From NCBI GenBank assembly GCA_002189035.1, contig CM007990.1, forward strand, positions 1,240,001 through 1,304,000: a DNA stretch of 64,000 bases, in the 5' to 3' direction. The position numbers and the translations under genes are program-made. Source of the stretch: Utricularia gibba (Eukaryota > Streptophyta > Magnoliopsida > Lamiales > Lentibulariaceae). Positions 25,143 through 38,016 of the stretch are shown here, in pieces; the stretch's first letter is position 1, and every line of letters starts with the position of its first letter. The notes beneath the pieces were generated by a model. It had not been told where the DNA came from and did not search any database. It saw nothing but the letters and a program-made list of their open reading frames with translations.

Positions 25143-26462
25143 TCACGGCCGTTGGTTGTGGCGGGCACCGTGGCTGCCCAAGTCCGCCGCGATTTGGGAG
25201 GCTCTGCTTAGAGCGCCGGAGACCCAGAGGGCTGATCTAGAAAAGTAGCTGCTGTTTACCACTGCATTTGCAGCGGAGAGGGCAGAATTTCCGGCGACCG
25301 AAGCGATGGATTTTGTTCGATCCACGATCCCGTATTTCTCGTCTACGATTCGTGCGACTTCAATCCCTGCGTAGACTTTGCTGGATAAGCCTGTTTTCTG
25401 GCCGAGTTCTGCAACCGCTTCTTTCCCTATTCTGTACCCTTTTCCGGCTGCTGTTTGGACCGCCGGTGTATTGCTGTTCTGCTGTTTGTGCATGAGAAGC
25501 ATTATTAGAAACTGGTGAAGTTGATGTGGAATGAAGGAACTTACCCCATCATCATTAATCTGCCAGGAAGAATGTTTCCACTGCTTGCGATCCCCACGGT
25601 AGTCGTTGCATTGGGTTACTGTTACAGGCTGATTCAGAAGGGTGGATCCCTGATGAAAACAAGTGAACAGGAGTTGAGACTTGCAACACACTCCCTTTCT
25701 AGAAATCAAACAAGCAGGGCCACATAAATGAAACATATGAAAATGAGTGATGCGACTTCATCTTTGTCAAACTGGGTGATAGTTACAGGTTCATAGAAAG
25801 GGGTACCCCCACACCCACCCGCAAAGAAAACAAATGAGTCGGGAAATCAACATCACCCTTCTAGGCAATGAACAAGAAAAAAGTCATGGTCCAGGACATC
25901 CAAAAATTTTGCATAAATCGAAAAGACCAAAGCACATGACTTGATGAAGCTCAATCTATGGGATCAGAAGTCATGGACTTTTTCTTATTGGAGTATGAGC
26001 AGACACAGCCTACTTGAACCTGCCAGAAACCCTCACACAACATGATTATCCGTAAAACCCTGAGTTTCAGTCACTCCGGCTTCCTTCAGCATCTATCTTC
26101 CATCATATACACAAGTCACATACAAAACTTTCAAGTTTAAAGGCACTTACATTAAGCAGAATAGCTGTTTCCATAGCATGGCGATTCTTGAAAGTAACAT
26201 AAGCGACAAATGAATCCTCTTCAGATCTGATTTCTCAAAACACAAGATACATATCAACGAGTAGAGTAAAAAAAAAATTAGAGTCCAAAAAATTTGACCA
26301 ACTCAAATTTCCCGCGAAGAACAAAAACCTTACTAACAGAAATTACCTCACAATCTCAACATGCTGAATAGCACCGCAGAAATCAAGAAAATCACGGAGG
26401 TGATTCGCGGTGGCAACCGGCGCCAGGTTTGTTATCTTTACCGTGTAGCCACTTTGCTCCAT
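25143..26462 (-). CDS. RRM protein of the BPA1 (binding partner of ACD11) family
   Basis: A small single-RRM protein. In Arabidopsis, BPA1-like proteins bind ACD11, a sphingolipid (ceramide-1-phosphate) transfer protein, and affect reactive oxygen and cell death. Exon 1 (ATG at 26462) reads EQSGYTVKITNLAPVATANHLRDFLDF and HVEIVR. Exon 2 is SEEDSFVAYVTFKNRHAMETAILLN, which supplies the RNP1-like strand FVAYVTF. Exon 3 is GSTLLNQPVTVTQCNDYR. Exon 4 (25143-25492) has KVYAGIEVARIVDEKYGI and NSSYFSRSALWVSGALSRA, the conserved C-terminal segment. About 205 aa, near the shorter members of the family (resembling At1g14340). All joins are in frame with GT-AG introns. A link to sphingolipid genes elsewhere in the window is only suggestive. 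Confidence 0.87.
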
Positions 26463-26696
26463 TTCCCACTGCACAAAATTCATCAACACAAATGAGAAAT
26501 CATTAAACTAATCAATCAAAGGCCTTGGGAAACTGGTAGGGATTCCAGAACTCAGAAACAAGTTCTTCAATACACCTTTTTTCCAAGTACAAACGCAGAG
26601 CAGACCGATTCAGATTTGGTCCGACGCTTTTAAAGAACCTACCGAATCCGACCGATGATACCGACCGCCATTGCTAAAAGTCACCTATTATTCATT

Positions 26697-26775
26697 TGGC
26701 CCATGAGACTTTAACCCAAATATTGTACTCTATTTCGAAACAACCCCAGAAGTCTGGGCCTCAGCAGGCCCATGT
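26697..26775. promoter_or_regulatory. Site II (TGGGCC/GGCCCA) cluster upstream of the BPA1-like gene
   Basis: Three site II words (TGGCCCA, TGGGCC, AGGCCCAT) lie within 80 bp, about 240-310 bases upstream of the BPA1-like start. TCP factors bind such motifs in housekeeping promoters. Plus-strand sequence to its right may belong to another transcript. Confidence 0.5.
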
Positions 26776-27277
26776 AAATACGAGTGGCTCAATCCTTCCC
26801 TCTATAAACTTTCCATTTTGGGAAATGTGGAGTGAAGAGATCGGCGGAGCTTGTAAGCTGGCGATGAGACCGGCGATTCGGTCACCGGTGACGCCGGAAT
26901 TCGGAGCTCCGGCGTCGGGTCTTCAGGTGGGCGTATGAGAAGAGCACACTGCTCGTCGGTATGGGTAGGAGCGATAACGATGACTGAAGAGAAACTCGTG
27001 TGAATTGTGGTGAAGATATCATGATTCATCAGGACAAGCTGATGTATGGGTAAGAAAAATACTGCTCATCAGGGCAGGGCATCAGGTTACAGATGAGCAA
27101 ATGAACCAAACATGTAATGACTGAATCTGAAGAGCAGGACACATTGGAAGGACAAGAGAAAAGGCAATATAGAGAAGTCAGGGGGATGGAACGACAACGT
27201 TTAACTTGAAGTCGCAGGAAAAAAACAGGGGGTAACCTGACAATACGATTGAAGCCACCTAGATCTTGCTACTCAGC
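26776..27277. other. Spacer, unassigned small frames
   Basis: A GC-richer patch at 26830-26945 is open on both strands (plus frame MWSEEIGGACKLAMRPAIRS; minus frame PTPELRIPASPVTESPV). I recognise neither. It could be a short gene relic. Confidence 0.35.
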
Positions 27278-28398
<1,121 letters not shown>

Positions 28399-28529
28399 TG
28401 CTTCTCTCCGGCGCGGCCGGCGTTAGATTTTACCAGTTACCTCAATCTTCTTCGGACGATCGCCGCGAGAAATGAACGCAGGCGGCTCCCACTCATTAAA
28501 AGGTTCTGGTATTGCGTTTCAACTCGCTG

Positions 28530-28592
28530 TAACAAAACCCTAATGGGCCCATTTAGAGAACAACATCTGAATTGAGCCCATCCCGGCCCAGA
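28530..28592 (-). promoter_or_regulatory. Telo-box and site II elements of the RPS9 promoter
   Basis: The motif AAAACCCTAA (telo-box, 28534-28543), ATGGGCCCAT (28543-28552), AGCCCAT and CGGCCCA lie within 60 bp, about 135-195 bases upstream of the RPS9 ATG. This telo-box plus site II pairing is the classic arrangement of plant ribosomal-protein promoters. Confidence 0.75.
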
Positions 28593-29218
28593 TTCATCCA
28601 CCTAGCTCAATTTTCTCAGTTGTGGGCCCCAGTATGTTGTTTGGAAACATAAAATTGAAAGGACCAAATGTCAATCATTAATTCAAATACGGTAATGAAA
28701 ATATATTGCTATAATTAATATACTTAATAAAATAATGTTTATATTAAATTCAAATATTTCTAATTTTTAAATTTAACTATTAAAATTCTTATTTATTAAT
28801 TATTTAATAAATGATATCGATAAACATTAAAATATTAAAAATACAATATATTATTTTATATATTTTTTGACATTTTATTTTTTATAAGAATTTGGAAACA
28901 AACTTAAATCGAAAAAATCTACGGTAGTGTTTGAGTGATGGAAATAAGACTAATAATGTAATTAAATGTTTTTAATTAAAATACGGTAGAGATGTGATTT
29001 CAAATAAATTCAGGTACATAGAATTAAAAAAATCATATAATTTTGGATTTGTTTTAAACTATCAACTAAACATCTTATAATTTATAATTTTACTTTTATA
29101 CCCATATAATCCCATAAACCGAAGACATCTAAAGAATTTAGAAGTTTAGTTACATTACACGATGCGCGAAATTCTGAAATTTTAATTTTTTTTAATTAAG
29201 TGGGAAAAAAGGGTACTG
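28593..29218. other. AT-rich spacer
   Basis: Beyond the RPS9 promoter, 28650-29210 is A/T-rich with no gene. The PRAF 3' end follows immediately. Confidence 0.6.
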
Positions 29219-32200
29219 CTACTGAGGAACACTAATGTTGTACTTCAAGCAAACTGTGGTCTCATGCTCTTCCCACCATCTCTCCGCCTGTTCTTCCGTG
29301 AAGCGTCTCCTACTAAACAAAGGGCAAGCTTCTGAGAAAGGTTCCGGGGAGGAGATGCAGAGGAATGGCCTTTACCTGAACCGGACTCGTTTCAGCTCGT
29401 TGCAGCCGTTCGGCAGAGTGAAGAGCGTGATGTACACCCCCGGCTCGTCTTGAATGATGCGCTCTGGTTTCTGCACTTGGCCATTGGAGTTCGTCGCTCT
29501 GCGTGAGATTGGGGAGATCAAACTGTCGCTTGGGCCACTGGGTCGAGGGTAAATCGTGTCGTTTCCTATGCTTTCTCGAGAATCCGAATGCTGGGAGCCT
29601 TGCTTCTCACTTGGTGCTCTTTCTGTCATCTCCTTCAGCTGCGCGGAATTGGAGTTTCAATGAAAATGCACTTTATAGATAAGGGGAAATTCAGCATGCC
29701 TCCTCAAACCTGAGCCATGAGTTCCTTGAACACTTCTTTCGCAGCTTCGTTTTTGCAGGCCTCGTCCGCAGCACGTGCATTTGCCTCGTTCATCTGCATC
29801 TGCTTCCTCTTCAATTCAGCTTCCAAAAGTTGAGATCTTTTCGTAAGCTCTTCAACCTGAAGCATATGTGAGCTGTTATTTGGAACAAACAAACAAAAGG
29901 GAAGTTGATCTTACTTGCGCTCTTAAGCTTCTGATCTCATTATACAAACTCTCTCTGCAGCTCCTTCTATCATCTGCAGTTTCTTCTGATGTCCGAAAAG
30001 GGAATGATGGAGAAGTTGCAGCAGACCAAATATACCTTGCATTCCCCTGTACAGGGGAAGGTGATCTGGAGACCAATCTTGAACTTGGAACAGAAACTAC
30101 AATCTGGTTTTTGTGATGTCTCGGGCTACTCGGTGATCTAGAAGAAGTGCTCACCCTCTGCATGTTCCCATTCTGAATAGAAAAGATGCTACTGTCATTG
30201 GACTCCAATCTAGGATTCGAAATGCTAAGCTTCTCAGATTTGAAGGACTCAGAATGAGAGAGCCTAGAGAATTGCCCCAGCAGACTTGCCAGCCCTCCCT
30301 CCTCATCAGCAGACTTGGAAAGCACACCCCCACTTTTAACTTTTCGAATCCCAGAAACAGATGAGGAGTCTGCAGCTTTCTTTAGCTTCAAAAAGCAGTC
30401 ATCACACACACGATATGGCTTCTTCGGACTAGGCGCTAAGGATGCCTTGAGAGACTTCTTAGTGCTGCAAGAGTTGCAGAAAACCAGCCCACAGTTGTAA
30501 CAGTTGTGGCGCTGTCTGATGAAAGTGAAGGAGCTATGGCAGCCGGTGCACAAAGAGTTGTCTGCATTGGATGACCATTTGTGCGCGCAGATGGCTGCAG
30601 TGAAGTTCGACCCACAAGCAATGCTCTTCACTTGTCTGTCTTTAAAAAACTCGACCATTGTGGGCGTTCTACGATCATCTCTGTCACCATGGCCGAGCTG
30701 CCCATTCCTGCCTTTCCCCCATGTAAAGATCTCCCCTTTTGAGGTTAAAATGGCAGCATGAAACGAGCCACAAGCAACTTCTTCCACAAATCTATCATTT
30801 AAGCTACCTCCTATGCGTACCGGAGTTTTTCCATCAGCCAAGGGAACCCCAAGCAGGCCATGATCATTATCTCCCATGGAATAAACTCTTCCAGCTGAAG
30901 TTAAAGCAAGAGTGGTGTTATTCGCGCATGCTACTTTCACAAAGCTTTCATCTGCCAGTGAGGAGATGCATTGTGGAACAAGCCTTGATGCATTATCACC
31001 ATGCCCAAGTCGTCCCTTGTCCCCATCTCCCCAAGTGAAAAGACTTCCATTTGAGGGCTGGTCAGTGTGATCAGGCTCTGGAGATTCACAGGAAATATTG
31101 ACAACTGCTGCTGTGTGCCACACGCCACAAGCAACTCTTACTGTCCTTAAGCCCCTTAAGGATTCAACTTCTCTGGGAACATGGGTTGAGATGTTATCCC
31201 ATGTCCTAAAGCACCAAAAGTTCCATCCCCAAAAGTGAATAGCCGGCCTGCTGAGGTCAAGATAGCAGTATGCCAAGGGCCACAAGATACAAATGAAACG
31301 TGCAAGCCATCAATGGGACTAACTATGAGTTTTGGGATCCAGTGACTTGCCTCACTTCCATGCCCAAGAACTCCACAGTTTAAACAGCCATCTCCCCAAC
31401 TGTACATCTCACCATCCATGGTAACAGCACAAGTATGATACTCCCCACATGCAACCATTTCAATCAGCTTGCCACTAAGAGCTTCAATGGCTTTTGGATG
31501 AGCAACATCTTCTTCCACTCCATGGCCTAACCTACCCCCAGCCTCTTCACCCCAGCTGAATATATCGCCCTGTTTGGATACAAGAACAGCATGTTTTTTA
31601 CCACAGGAAATATACCGGACATCAAGAACCAGGGTGGACTCCAATGCTTTCGGCAGAAGGGCACTAGTCTTCAGTTTTGATGGTCCGTTGAGTTTGGCGA
31701 CTCCACCTCCTACCAAACCATCTCCAGCACCTTCTCCCCAAATGAAAACATCACCCAGGCTATCAATGTCATCTGTGCAGGAGCCTTGTGATGAACTAAG
31801 AGCACTAGATACACTCAATCTAACAGTTTCATTTCCATTTTCTGGAGCTTCATTTCGCTTTGTATGGATGTATAGGAAACAGAATCTACTGGAAGAGAAC
31901 TTTTCGCGGTGTATGACAAAATATCAGCAAACGACTTCCCCAATCTTCTCTGGGGGAAAATGCCCTGCTCCTGGTAAAAAAAAAAAAAAAAAAGGTATTT
32001 ATGGGAGCATGAAGGAAACAGAATGGTGATACTCACAGATGGTGATGGGGATGATTGGAAACTCCAAAGAGGAGCTCCATCTGAAACTGAATTTTCTTTC
32101 TTGGATTCATCTCTCAATTTCCGATAGCCATATCGTGATATCAATGCCTTTAACGCAACAAACCACACCTCAGCTTCATCTTTGTCCTTGCATATCTATA

Positions 32201-33022
32201 ACACTCACCAATGCAAATCATTAGCCCTCTAGAAGAAACATCTGATTTCACCAAGACTTTTCCTGACCAATCAATGGTTAACAGATATGCCCGTAAACTC
32301 ACCAAATCCAGGGATCTATCATTATATATGAGAGAAAATGACTGATACTCCTTCTCAGGCCGTGGATACCTTTGAAATACTGACTGAAAAACACACACAA
32401 GAGAACATGCTACACGTTCTTATTCACAAACATTCATTTGATTCAACAAGACAAAAAAAAAAAGGATTCAGTATGTCAATTGCTTACAGTTCTCTGTCCT
32501 GGAATTATCCTTGAAACATGTTGCAACTCAAGTTTCTTTTCATCTTTCCCATAATACCATATTAATGAAGACTCATCCTGACGTGTATAAGAAACAAAAG
32601 TGTAAGCAGATTTGAAGAAATATGGTGAAGAGCCAAACAACTTGAACTGATGAAAAGAAAATGATGCAATAGGCCATCAGGGCCTCATCACCTGAATCCT
32701 AGTTCCAATTCATATTGATAAAAAGATCCAAAAGATAGCAACTTTAAAGGAATTGTAACACTCTAGAAAATAAGGACCAAATTTTTTTGTGACAAAACAG
32801 AGACAAGAAAAATACCGTTGAAAGCCGAAACGGGCAAAACTTTGGCTTCCCTCTCCTCCCGTATTTCAGCAGTTGCGCACCTTTTTTAAGTGCAGTAATG
32901 GCCTAAAATCAAGATTACGGCAACAGTAAATGAATCCCACCAATGCTTTCAAAAGAAATAACACTTCAGATCACCTGTTCTATGTCTCGTTCCACGAGAC
33001 TAGGCCTCTGCAAATCAGCCAT
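29219..33022 (-). CDS. PRAF1: PRAF family protein (PH, RCC1 repeats, FYVE, BRX), with one frame break
   Basis: A plant-specific protein that binds phosphoinositides through PH and FYVE domains and has a seven-bladed RCC1-type propeller (possible small-GTPase exchange activity). The start MADLQRPSLVERDIEQ is at 33022. PH-domain exons follow: AITALKKGAQLLKYGRRGKPKF, IWYYGKDEKKLELQHVSRIIPGQRT, FQRYPRPEKEYQSFSLIYN. RCC1 blades run from about 31.78 to 30.65 kb (e.g. GDVFIWGEGAGDGLVG, SWGEEAGGRLGHG, TWGDGDKGRLGHG). The FYVE finger is CTGCHSSFTFIRQRHNCYNCG with RQRHNCYNCG intact. A coiled coil (29.70-29.86 kb) and the BRX domain (DEPGVYITLFTLPNG...RVRF, then RRFTEEQAERWW) end at 29219. The frame breaks at the CCC run 31198-31200, between GALGHG and DNISTHVPREVE; one missing G explains it. 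About 1,060 aa in all. Confidence 0.92.
31980..31994. repeat. Poly-A run in a PRAF intron
   Basis: A run of A's on the plus strand (T's on the coding strand) just 5' of a PRAF exon. It reads as a polypyrimidine-like stretch. Confidence 0.5.
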
Positions 33023-34604
33023 TCACATTTCCATCGACTCCCAGTCGTCAAAACCAAACCCATACAGATTACAAAAAGATAATCCTTCACCCCCACTTAC
33101 ACCCCGCCTGCTCTTCTACTCAGCTATCGAAATGGAAATTCCGATTTAAATCTCATCTGATACCCACAACCAGAATCACCAGTCGACCTACTTTACAGCT
33201 CAGGATATAAAATATCATAGATTCGAAAAACCCAATCTTTTGCTTTAAGGAAGATAGGACAGTTTCTTCACTGATTAATCTCCAAACCCAAATTTTTTTT
33301 AATATTTACATGAACATGCATGCAGAAAAAAACACGGGTTCTTAGACATAATGGGAAAGATCAAATTGTGGGGTTTTCAGAAAAGACCCAGAACCGAATA
33401 CAGAACACAAAACAAAGACCAAACGAGAAAAAAACAAAATTCTAGGCGTTGATTCAAAAGGGTTTTCGCGGAGGAATGACGGATTCAGAGCAACAAATTT
33501 CGAAGCCGTGAACCCTCAAAAGAAATTCATGTTTCTTTTCTGCCTCTCCACCTCCTCCGCATTCTTGTTTTCTCCAGTTACCTTTCCTTATATTCCGCGA
33601 AAGCGCCATGTCATCAGAAAAAGTCAGTCTCTGCATCTGATGTTCCGGTGATGGCAATTTTTTCTGTGTATTGCATGATTGGATGGATTGGTTCACTTTT
33701 CTTTTTGTCACCTTCATCTTTAATTTTCATCTTTCTGAAACTCACATTAATTCTCCATTTAGAATACCATCAAACCTTTTTTCATTATTCAAATGTTTCT
33801 TTAAAAACATAATAATTATAAATAAATAACATAAAAATGTATATCCCTTGTTAAAAAAATTGAAATAATAAATAAAATTAGTGAAATTATTTAATTTCAT
33901 TTTTTATAAAATAAAAAAGTGTTTCAAAATAATTATAATATTCCACATTGATTATGCATGATAAAGTTAATGCATTTAAATAAAAGAATATTTCTAATCT
34001 TATACTAAAATTCTCAAATATGATAAAAGACCCTTAGTAGGAATTATTACTCCAAATATGTTTGATTTATGATAATTTTAGGATGGAGTGATTATCTAGT
34101 AAGCTCGTGGTCAAAGATGAGAAAACTTAAAATAGGGAAAAAATTATATATACGAAATGGATAATATCATACATATAGAGTATGATTCATGATATAGACA
34201 TACTTTTGCACATCTATTACTTGTAATGAAGTATTAATTACTTTATAAAATAATAAAATTATAATTAAAGATAATCATAATAAAAATCAAATTAATAAAT
34301 CAAAATAAAAAAGTAATAAATAAACATCTAGTATATTTTAAATTTTTATAAAAAAAGGAAATATCTCAAATACACTTTTCCTTGTTCATTATTTTAAATA
34401 AAGTGTTAATTACTTTATAAAACAATAAATTTATAATTAACTATAATTATAATAAAAAAGTAAAAAATGTATGCCCATACTTTCACTTTGGGCCCACAAT
34501 GGAGGCCCATAACTAAAGTGGTGCCCAAAAGCAATTTTTGAAAAGCCCATACGTGCATTGGGGTTGTCCTTGCGAAGAAACTGTTGAAGAAGGCGGAAAC
34601 GGCC
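33023..34604. other. Divergent spacer between PRAF and HGH1 genes
   Basis: 33023-33720 is the PRAF leader/promoter side and includes an antisense-looking frame (33454-33717) I do not consider a gene. 33.75-34.45 kb is A/T-rich. The right end holds the HGH1 promoter elements. Confidence 0.5.
34471..34552 (+). promoter_or_regulatory. Site II motif cluster of the HGH1 promoter
   Basis: ATGCCCATAC, TTGGGCCCAC, AGGCCCATA and AAGCCCATAC occur within 80 bp. The last one is about 50 bases before the ATG at 34605. This is typical of constitutively expressed plant genes tied to ribosome and translation functions. Confidence 0.6.
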
Positions 34605-36539
34605 ATGGCGACGGAGCTGGAGGAGCTTCTGAGCTTTCTCTCGTCTCCTTCTTTGCAGGTAAGCTTCACTTTGCTATTCTCTGGACTTTGATGGTCGTTC
34701 AGTTTTCTTGAATCGAAAAATCTTCAGGAACTGGAATTTTGTACGAGTGTGTCGTTTTCGCCAGATTCTGAGTTGTAATTGATATGCAGATTAAGCTGTC
34801 GGCTGTATCCATTCTTCGAGATTACACTGGGTCAGAGGATGGGGTTAGGTCAATCGTGGGATACACAGATGTTGCGATTCCTGCGTTATCCGATCTTCTT
34901 GCTGAAAAAAAGGTACTCTGATTTTTGTAGGAGAATGAGGTTATTGGCATTTTATTGTGCAGATTTTGAGTGAGTAGCTTTACTTTTGAATTCATTTCTG
35001 TTTTTGAGACCTGCATTCGACCTATTCTTATAATACTGAGGTTGGACTGCGGTTGATGACTGTTTTGCATACCCTTTTCAGGAAGTTTCGGAACCTGCCG
35101 CAGAAGCCCTTGTCAATTTGTCCCAAAATAAAGATATTGCTGGAAGTATGATTGGGAAGGGTATGATAAAAACTGTAATGGATACTCTGTACAAACAGGA
35201 TTGTGCCATTACACGTTTGCTGGTAATGCTTCTGGTGAATCTTACACATCTGGATGCTGGCATTGACTCTTTGCTTCAGGTGGATTTTTTTAAAAACCAT
35301 TTCTCTATTGTTGTTTTGTATTTGAATCCATGTCTTTTTCTCTTGAGAAACTACTTGATCTAGTTTAAAAGATTTTTTTTGTCATTTCCGGAAGTATGGG
35401 ATTGCTTAAATAACAGTGGAACTGTTCATTTCTGGTTTCTAGAATGGAGACGAGAAGATGCACGGTTTGTACATCATGAAATTGGTGAGATCATTCTGTG
35501 CTTCATACAGTGAGGAAAAAGGTAGGATCTTTACCGTATTTCTGTTCCATCCAGTTCTTCTCGTAGCCATTGCTTTGTAGTGCATTCTCAAACAAGTTTA
35601 TTTATGGCTCAGAAGTAGAATGCATGTTTTCATCCGTATCAGGTGATCCCTTTGAACATGTTGCCTCTGTGCTCGTAAACATTTCACAGAAAGAAGCTGG
35701 GAGAAACCTTCTTCTGGACCCCAGGCGAGGTCTTTTGAAGCAAATAATTCGGCAATTCGATTCGCCTGGCTTGTTGAGAAAGAAAGGGGTCTCTGTTTCT
35801 TCTGCTCCCTAAGCCGATTAGTGACCAAGATTTGTTCTCTTCTTCTCAGGCAAATTACAAGATATCATCTTTCTTTCAGGTCTCAGGAACCATAAGAAAC
35901 TGCTGCTTTGAAGCTGAAACTCAACTCCAGAATCTTCTTCTAATATCCGAGTTTCTTTGGCCAGCTTTGCTTCTCCCTGTCGCTGGAAACAAGGTTACCA
36001 ATTCTGCTCAAACTATCCATTCTCCCCCAAGTACCACTTTTTCTGTAAAACATCCATGGTTTACACCACAATCATCCAAACATCCCAGATTTACAGTGAG
36101 GTGGACACAAGCAAAATGCCTCTGGAGCTGGCCACCGCCCTCTCCATCGAACGCGAGACAGTAACTGACCCTGAAATCCGCATTCAAGTCCTCGACGCCG
36201 TATACCTGCTCATCTTACAGGTGCAACACCAAGACTTCTCCCTAACTCCCCTCCCACTCGCCTCACTCACACATACTTCCTGCAGGAAGGAGGCAGGAGA
36301 GCGTTCTGGTCCATCAATGGCCCCAGGATCCTCCAGGTAGGCTATGAAGATGAGGCGGATCCCCACGTGATGGAAGCTTACGAGCGAGTCGGGTCATTGG
36401 TATATGGATACTACTACTAGTCTTTTACTTCCATTTACAAACTGTACGTGAAGAGCTGTAATCCACCATTGAAAAATTTCAGCTGATTCAAGATGGCGGA
36501 GGAGATGAAGAGGCGTCGCCATCCATCCCCGTCTCGTAG
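34605..36539 (+). CDS. HGH1: HGH1 homolog (armadillo-fold chaperone for eEF2)
   Basis: The HGH1 family (DUF383/DUF384) works in yeast with CCT/TRiC to fold elongation factor 2. The Arabidopsis counterpart is At1g14300 (from memory). Eight or so exons join in frame: MATELEELLSFLSSPSLQ; IKLSAVSILRDYTGSEDG; EVSEPAAEALVNLSQNKD and ITRLLVMLLVNLTHLDAG; NGDEKMHGLYIMKLVRSFC; DPFEHVASVLVNISQKEAGR and LLKQIIRQFDSPGLLRKKG; VSGTIRNCCFEAETQLQNLL; YSEVDTSKMPLELATALSIE; EGGRRAFWSINGPRILQVGYEDEADP; and a last exon ending EEASPSIPVS with TAG at 36537-36539. About 360 aa, the family length. One donor is an unusual GGG|GTCTCT. The last two exons plus 3' flank exist again as a relic at 40.36 kb. Confidence 0.93.
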
Positions 36540-38016
36540 CAGGTCGAGCCACGTCAGCCCTTCTCCGACTATCTTGGTAGCAATTTGCAAATGAAAAAAG
36601 AAATTATTATTGTTCTTATTATTTTACTTATTTTCCATAAAAAATGTTATATACTATGCATGTAATCCGTAGAATTGGTCATAATCGGATACCTGCCTAA
36701 TGAAGTGGGCCCCACGAATCCGCATCAGCCCGTGGAGAGACAAAGTTGAGGTAATTTAATTAAAGACGTAATTAAATTATTTATATTTCAAAAATATTAT
36801 TACTTTAATATGTAGATTTGAATTATCATATTCTCAAGTGATATTGATTCGAATATCAGAAGTCCACTAAGTACATATTTTGTAATATTTAATTAAAATT
36901 TTAAATATTTAAAAATGAAACCGATGATTCATCATCGATTGCATCAATTTCTCACGAGTCTTAACTATGATTTCTCGAATTATATTACAAGAATTAAGGT
37001 GTATTACCAATTATATTAAAAAACTCAAGTAAAATAATAATAAATTTGAAAAGTAAAGTAATATAAAAATGTTTTTTAAAAACTAATATAAATTTGCAAA
37101 GTAACTGTGTCAGAAGAACAATATTTGCAAAATAATTGATTTTGGTTTCCAATTGTCAAAGTAATTAATTTTTACAAAAACATTTACAATATAACTAACA
37201 TTTTAAATATATTGATTTTATATTAATTTTCGAAATACTTAATTATAAATATCATTTATAAGCTTTAAATGAATTAAAATGAAAAAAATAATAAATTTGT
37301 ATAAAAAAATTAGAAATTAACCGAAAAATTAAGATTAATTCGAAAAATACATAAATAAATATTATCTTAAATAATTGATTAATTTACAATACTTATTTTA
37401 AAAATACTTCCAAATGTGTGTTTATTATTTTTTCTTTTCAATTTGATTAAAATCACATTAAATTTTTTTCAAACATAATTTAAAAAATATTGTTATACTT
37501 GCTGTAAATAAGATATTCAATATTTCTTACATAAAACATCAAATATCATATATTTAACACTTCAATATATAATTACTTATAAATAAATCTTATAAAATTA
37601 TATTCTTTGTGAATTCTAATTAAGTATTTAACATAGTTATCATTTGACATAGTTTTCATTCTAATATCATATTTTAATAATTTTTAAATATTATTATGAA
37701 AACAAAATCAATGGTAATGAAATATATCTATTAAATACATAAATATATACATACAATTGTGTATATATGTTAGCTATTTTGTAAATACGTTTCAAAAATT
37801 TAGTTAATTTGCCAATAATATTTACTGACATTAGTTATTTCCCTAATTTACTTTAGCTATTTTGCAAAGACGTTTCAAAAACATAGTTACTTTGTCAATA
37901 ATATTTAGTGACATTAGTTATTTCACCAATTTAATCGGTATTTCACTCATTTCCTATTTATTTTGGACTGTGACGTGCGACTGTAGCGGTGGCGTGAGTC
38001 GTTTTTCAGTCAGTCA
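36540..38016. other. AT-rich spacer upstream of KDSR
   Basis: After the HGH1 3' flank (duplicated at 40.5-40.66 kb), 36.75-37.95 kb is AT-rich and mostly occupied by a fold-back repeat. The last 70 bp is GC-richer and is the KDSR leader. No other gene. Confidence 0.6.
37085..37945. mobile_element. Fold-back/MITE-like element with sub-repeated inverted ends
   Basis: The right end has two direct 83-bp units (37772-37854 and 37855-37938) sharing AGCTATTTTG, ACGTTTCAAAAA, CAATAATATTTA and GACATTAGTTATTT. The left end (37091-37199) carries two matching words in reverse complement: GCAAAGTAACTGTGT...TTTGCAAAATAA, then GTCAAAGTAATTAATTTTTAC...ATTTACAATATAACTAAC. The ends can pair, separated by about 570 bp of A/T-rich DNA with no frame. 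No target-site duplication was established, so calling it a non-autonomous transposon is inference. Confidence 0.5.

Noticed and set aside
33454-33717. 87-aa frame upstream of PRAF
   Set aside because: Sits in PRAF 5' flank, low complexity, no homology recognised.
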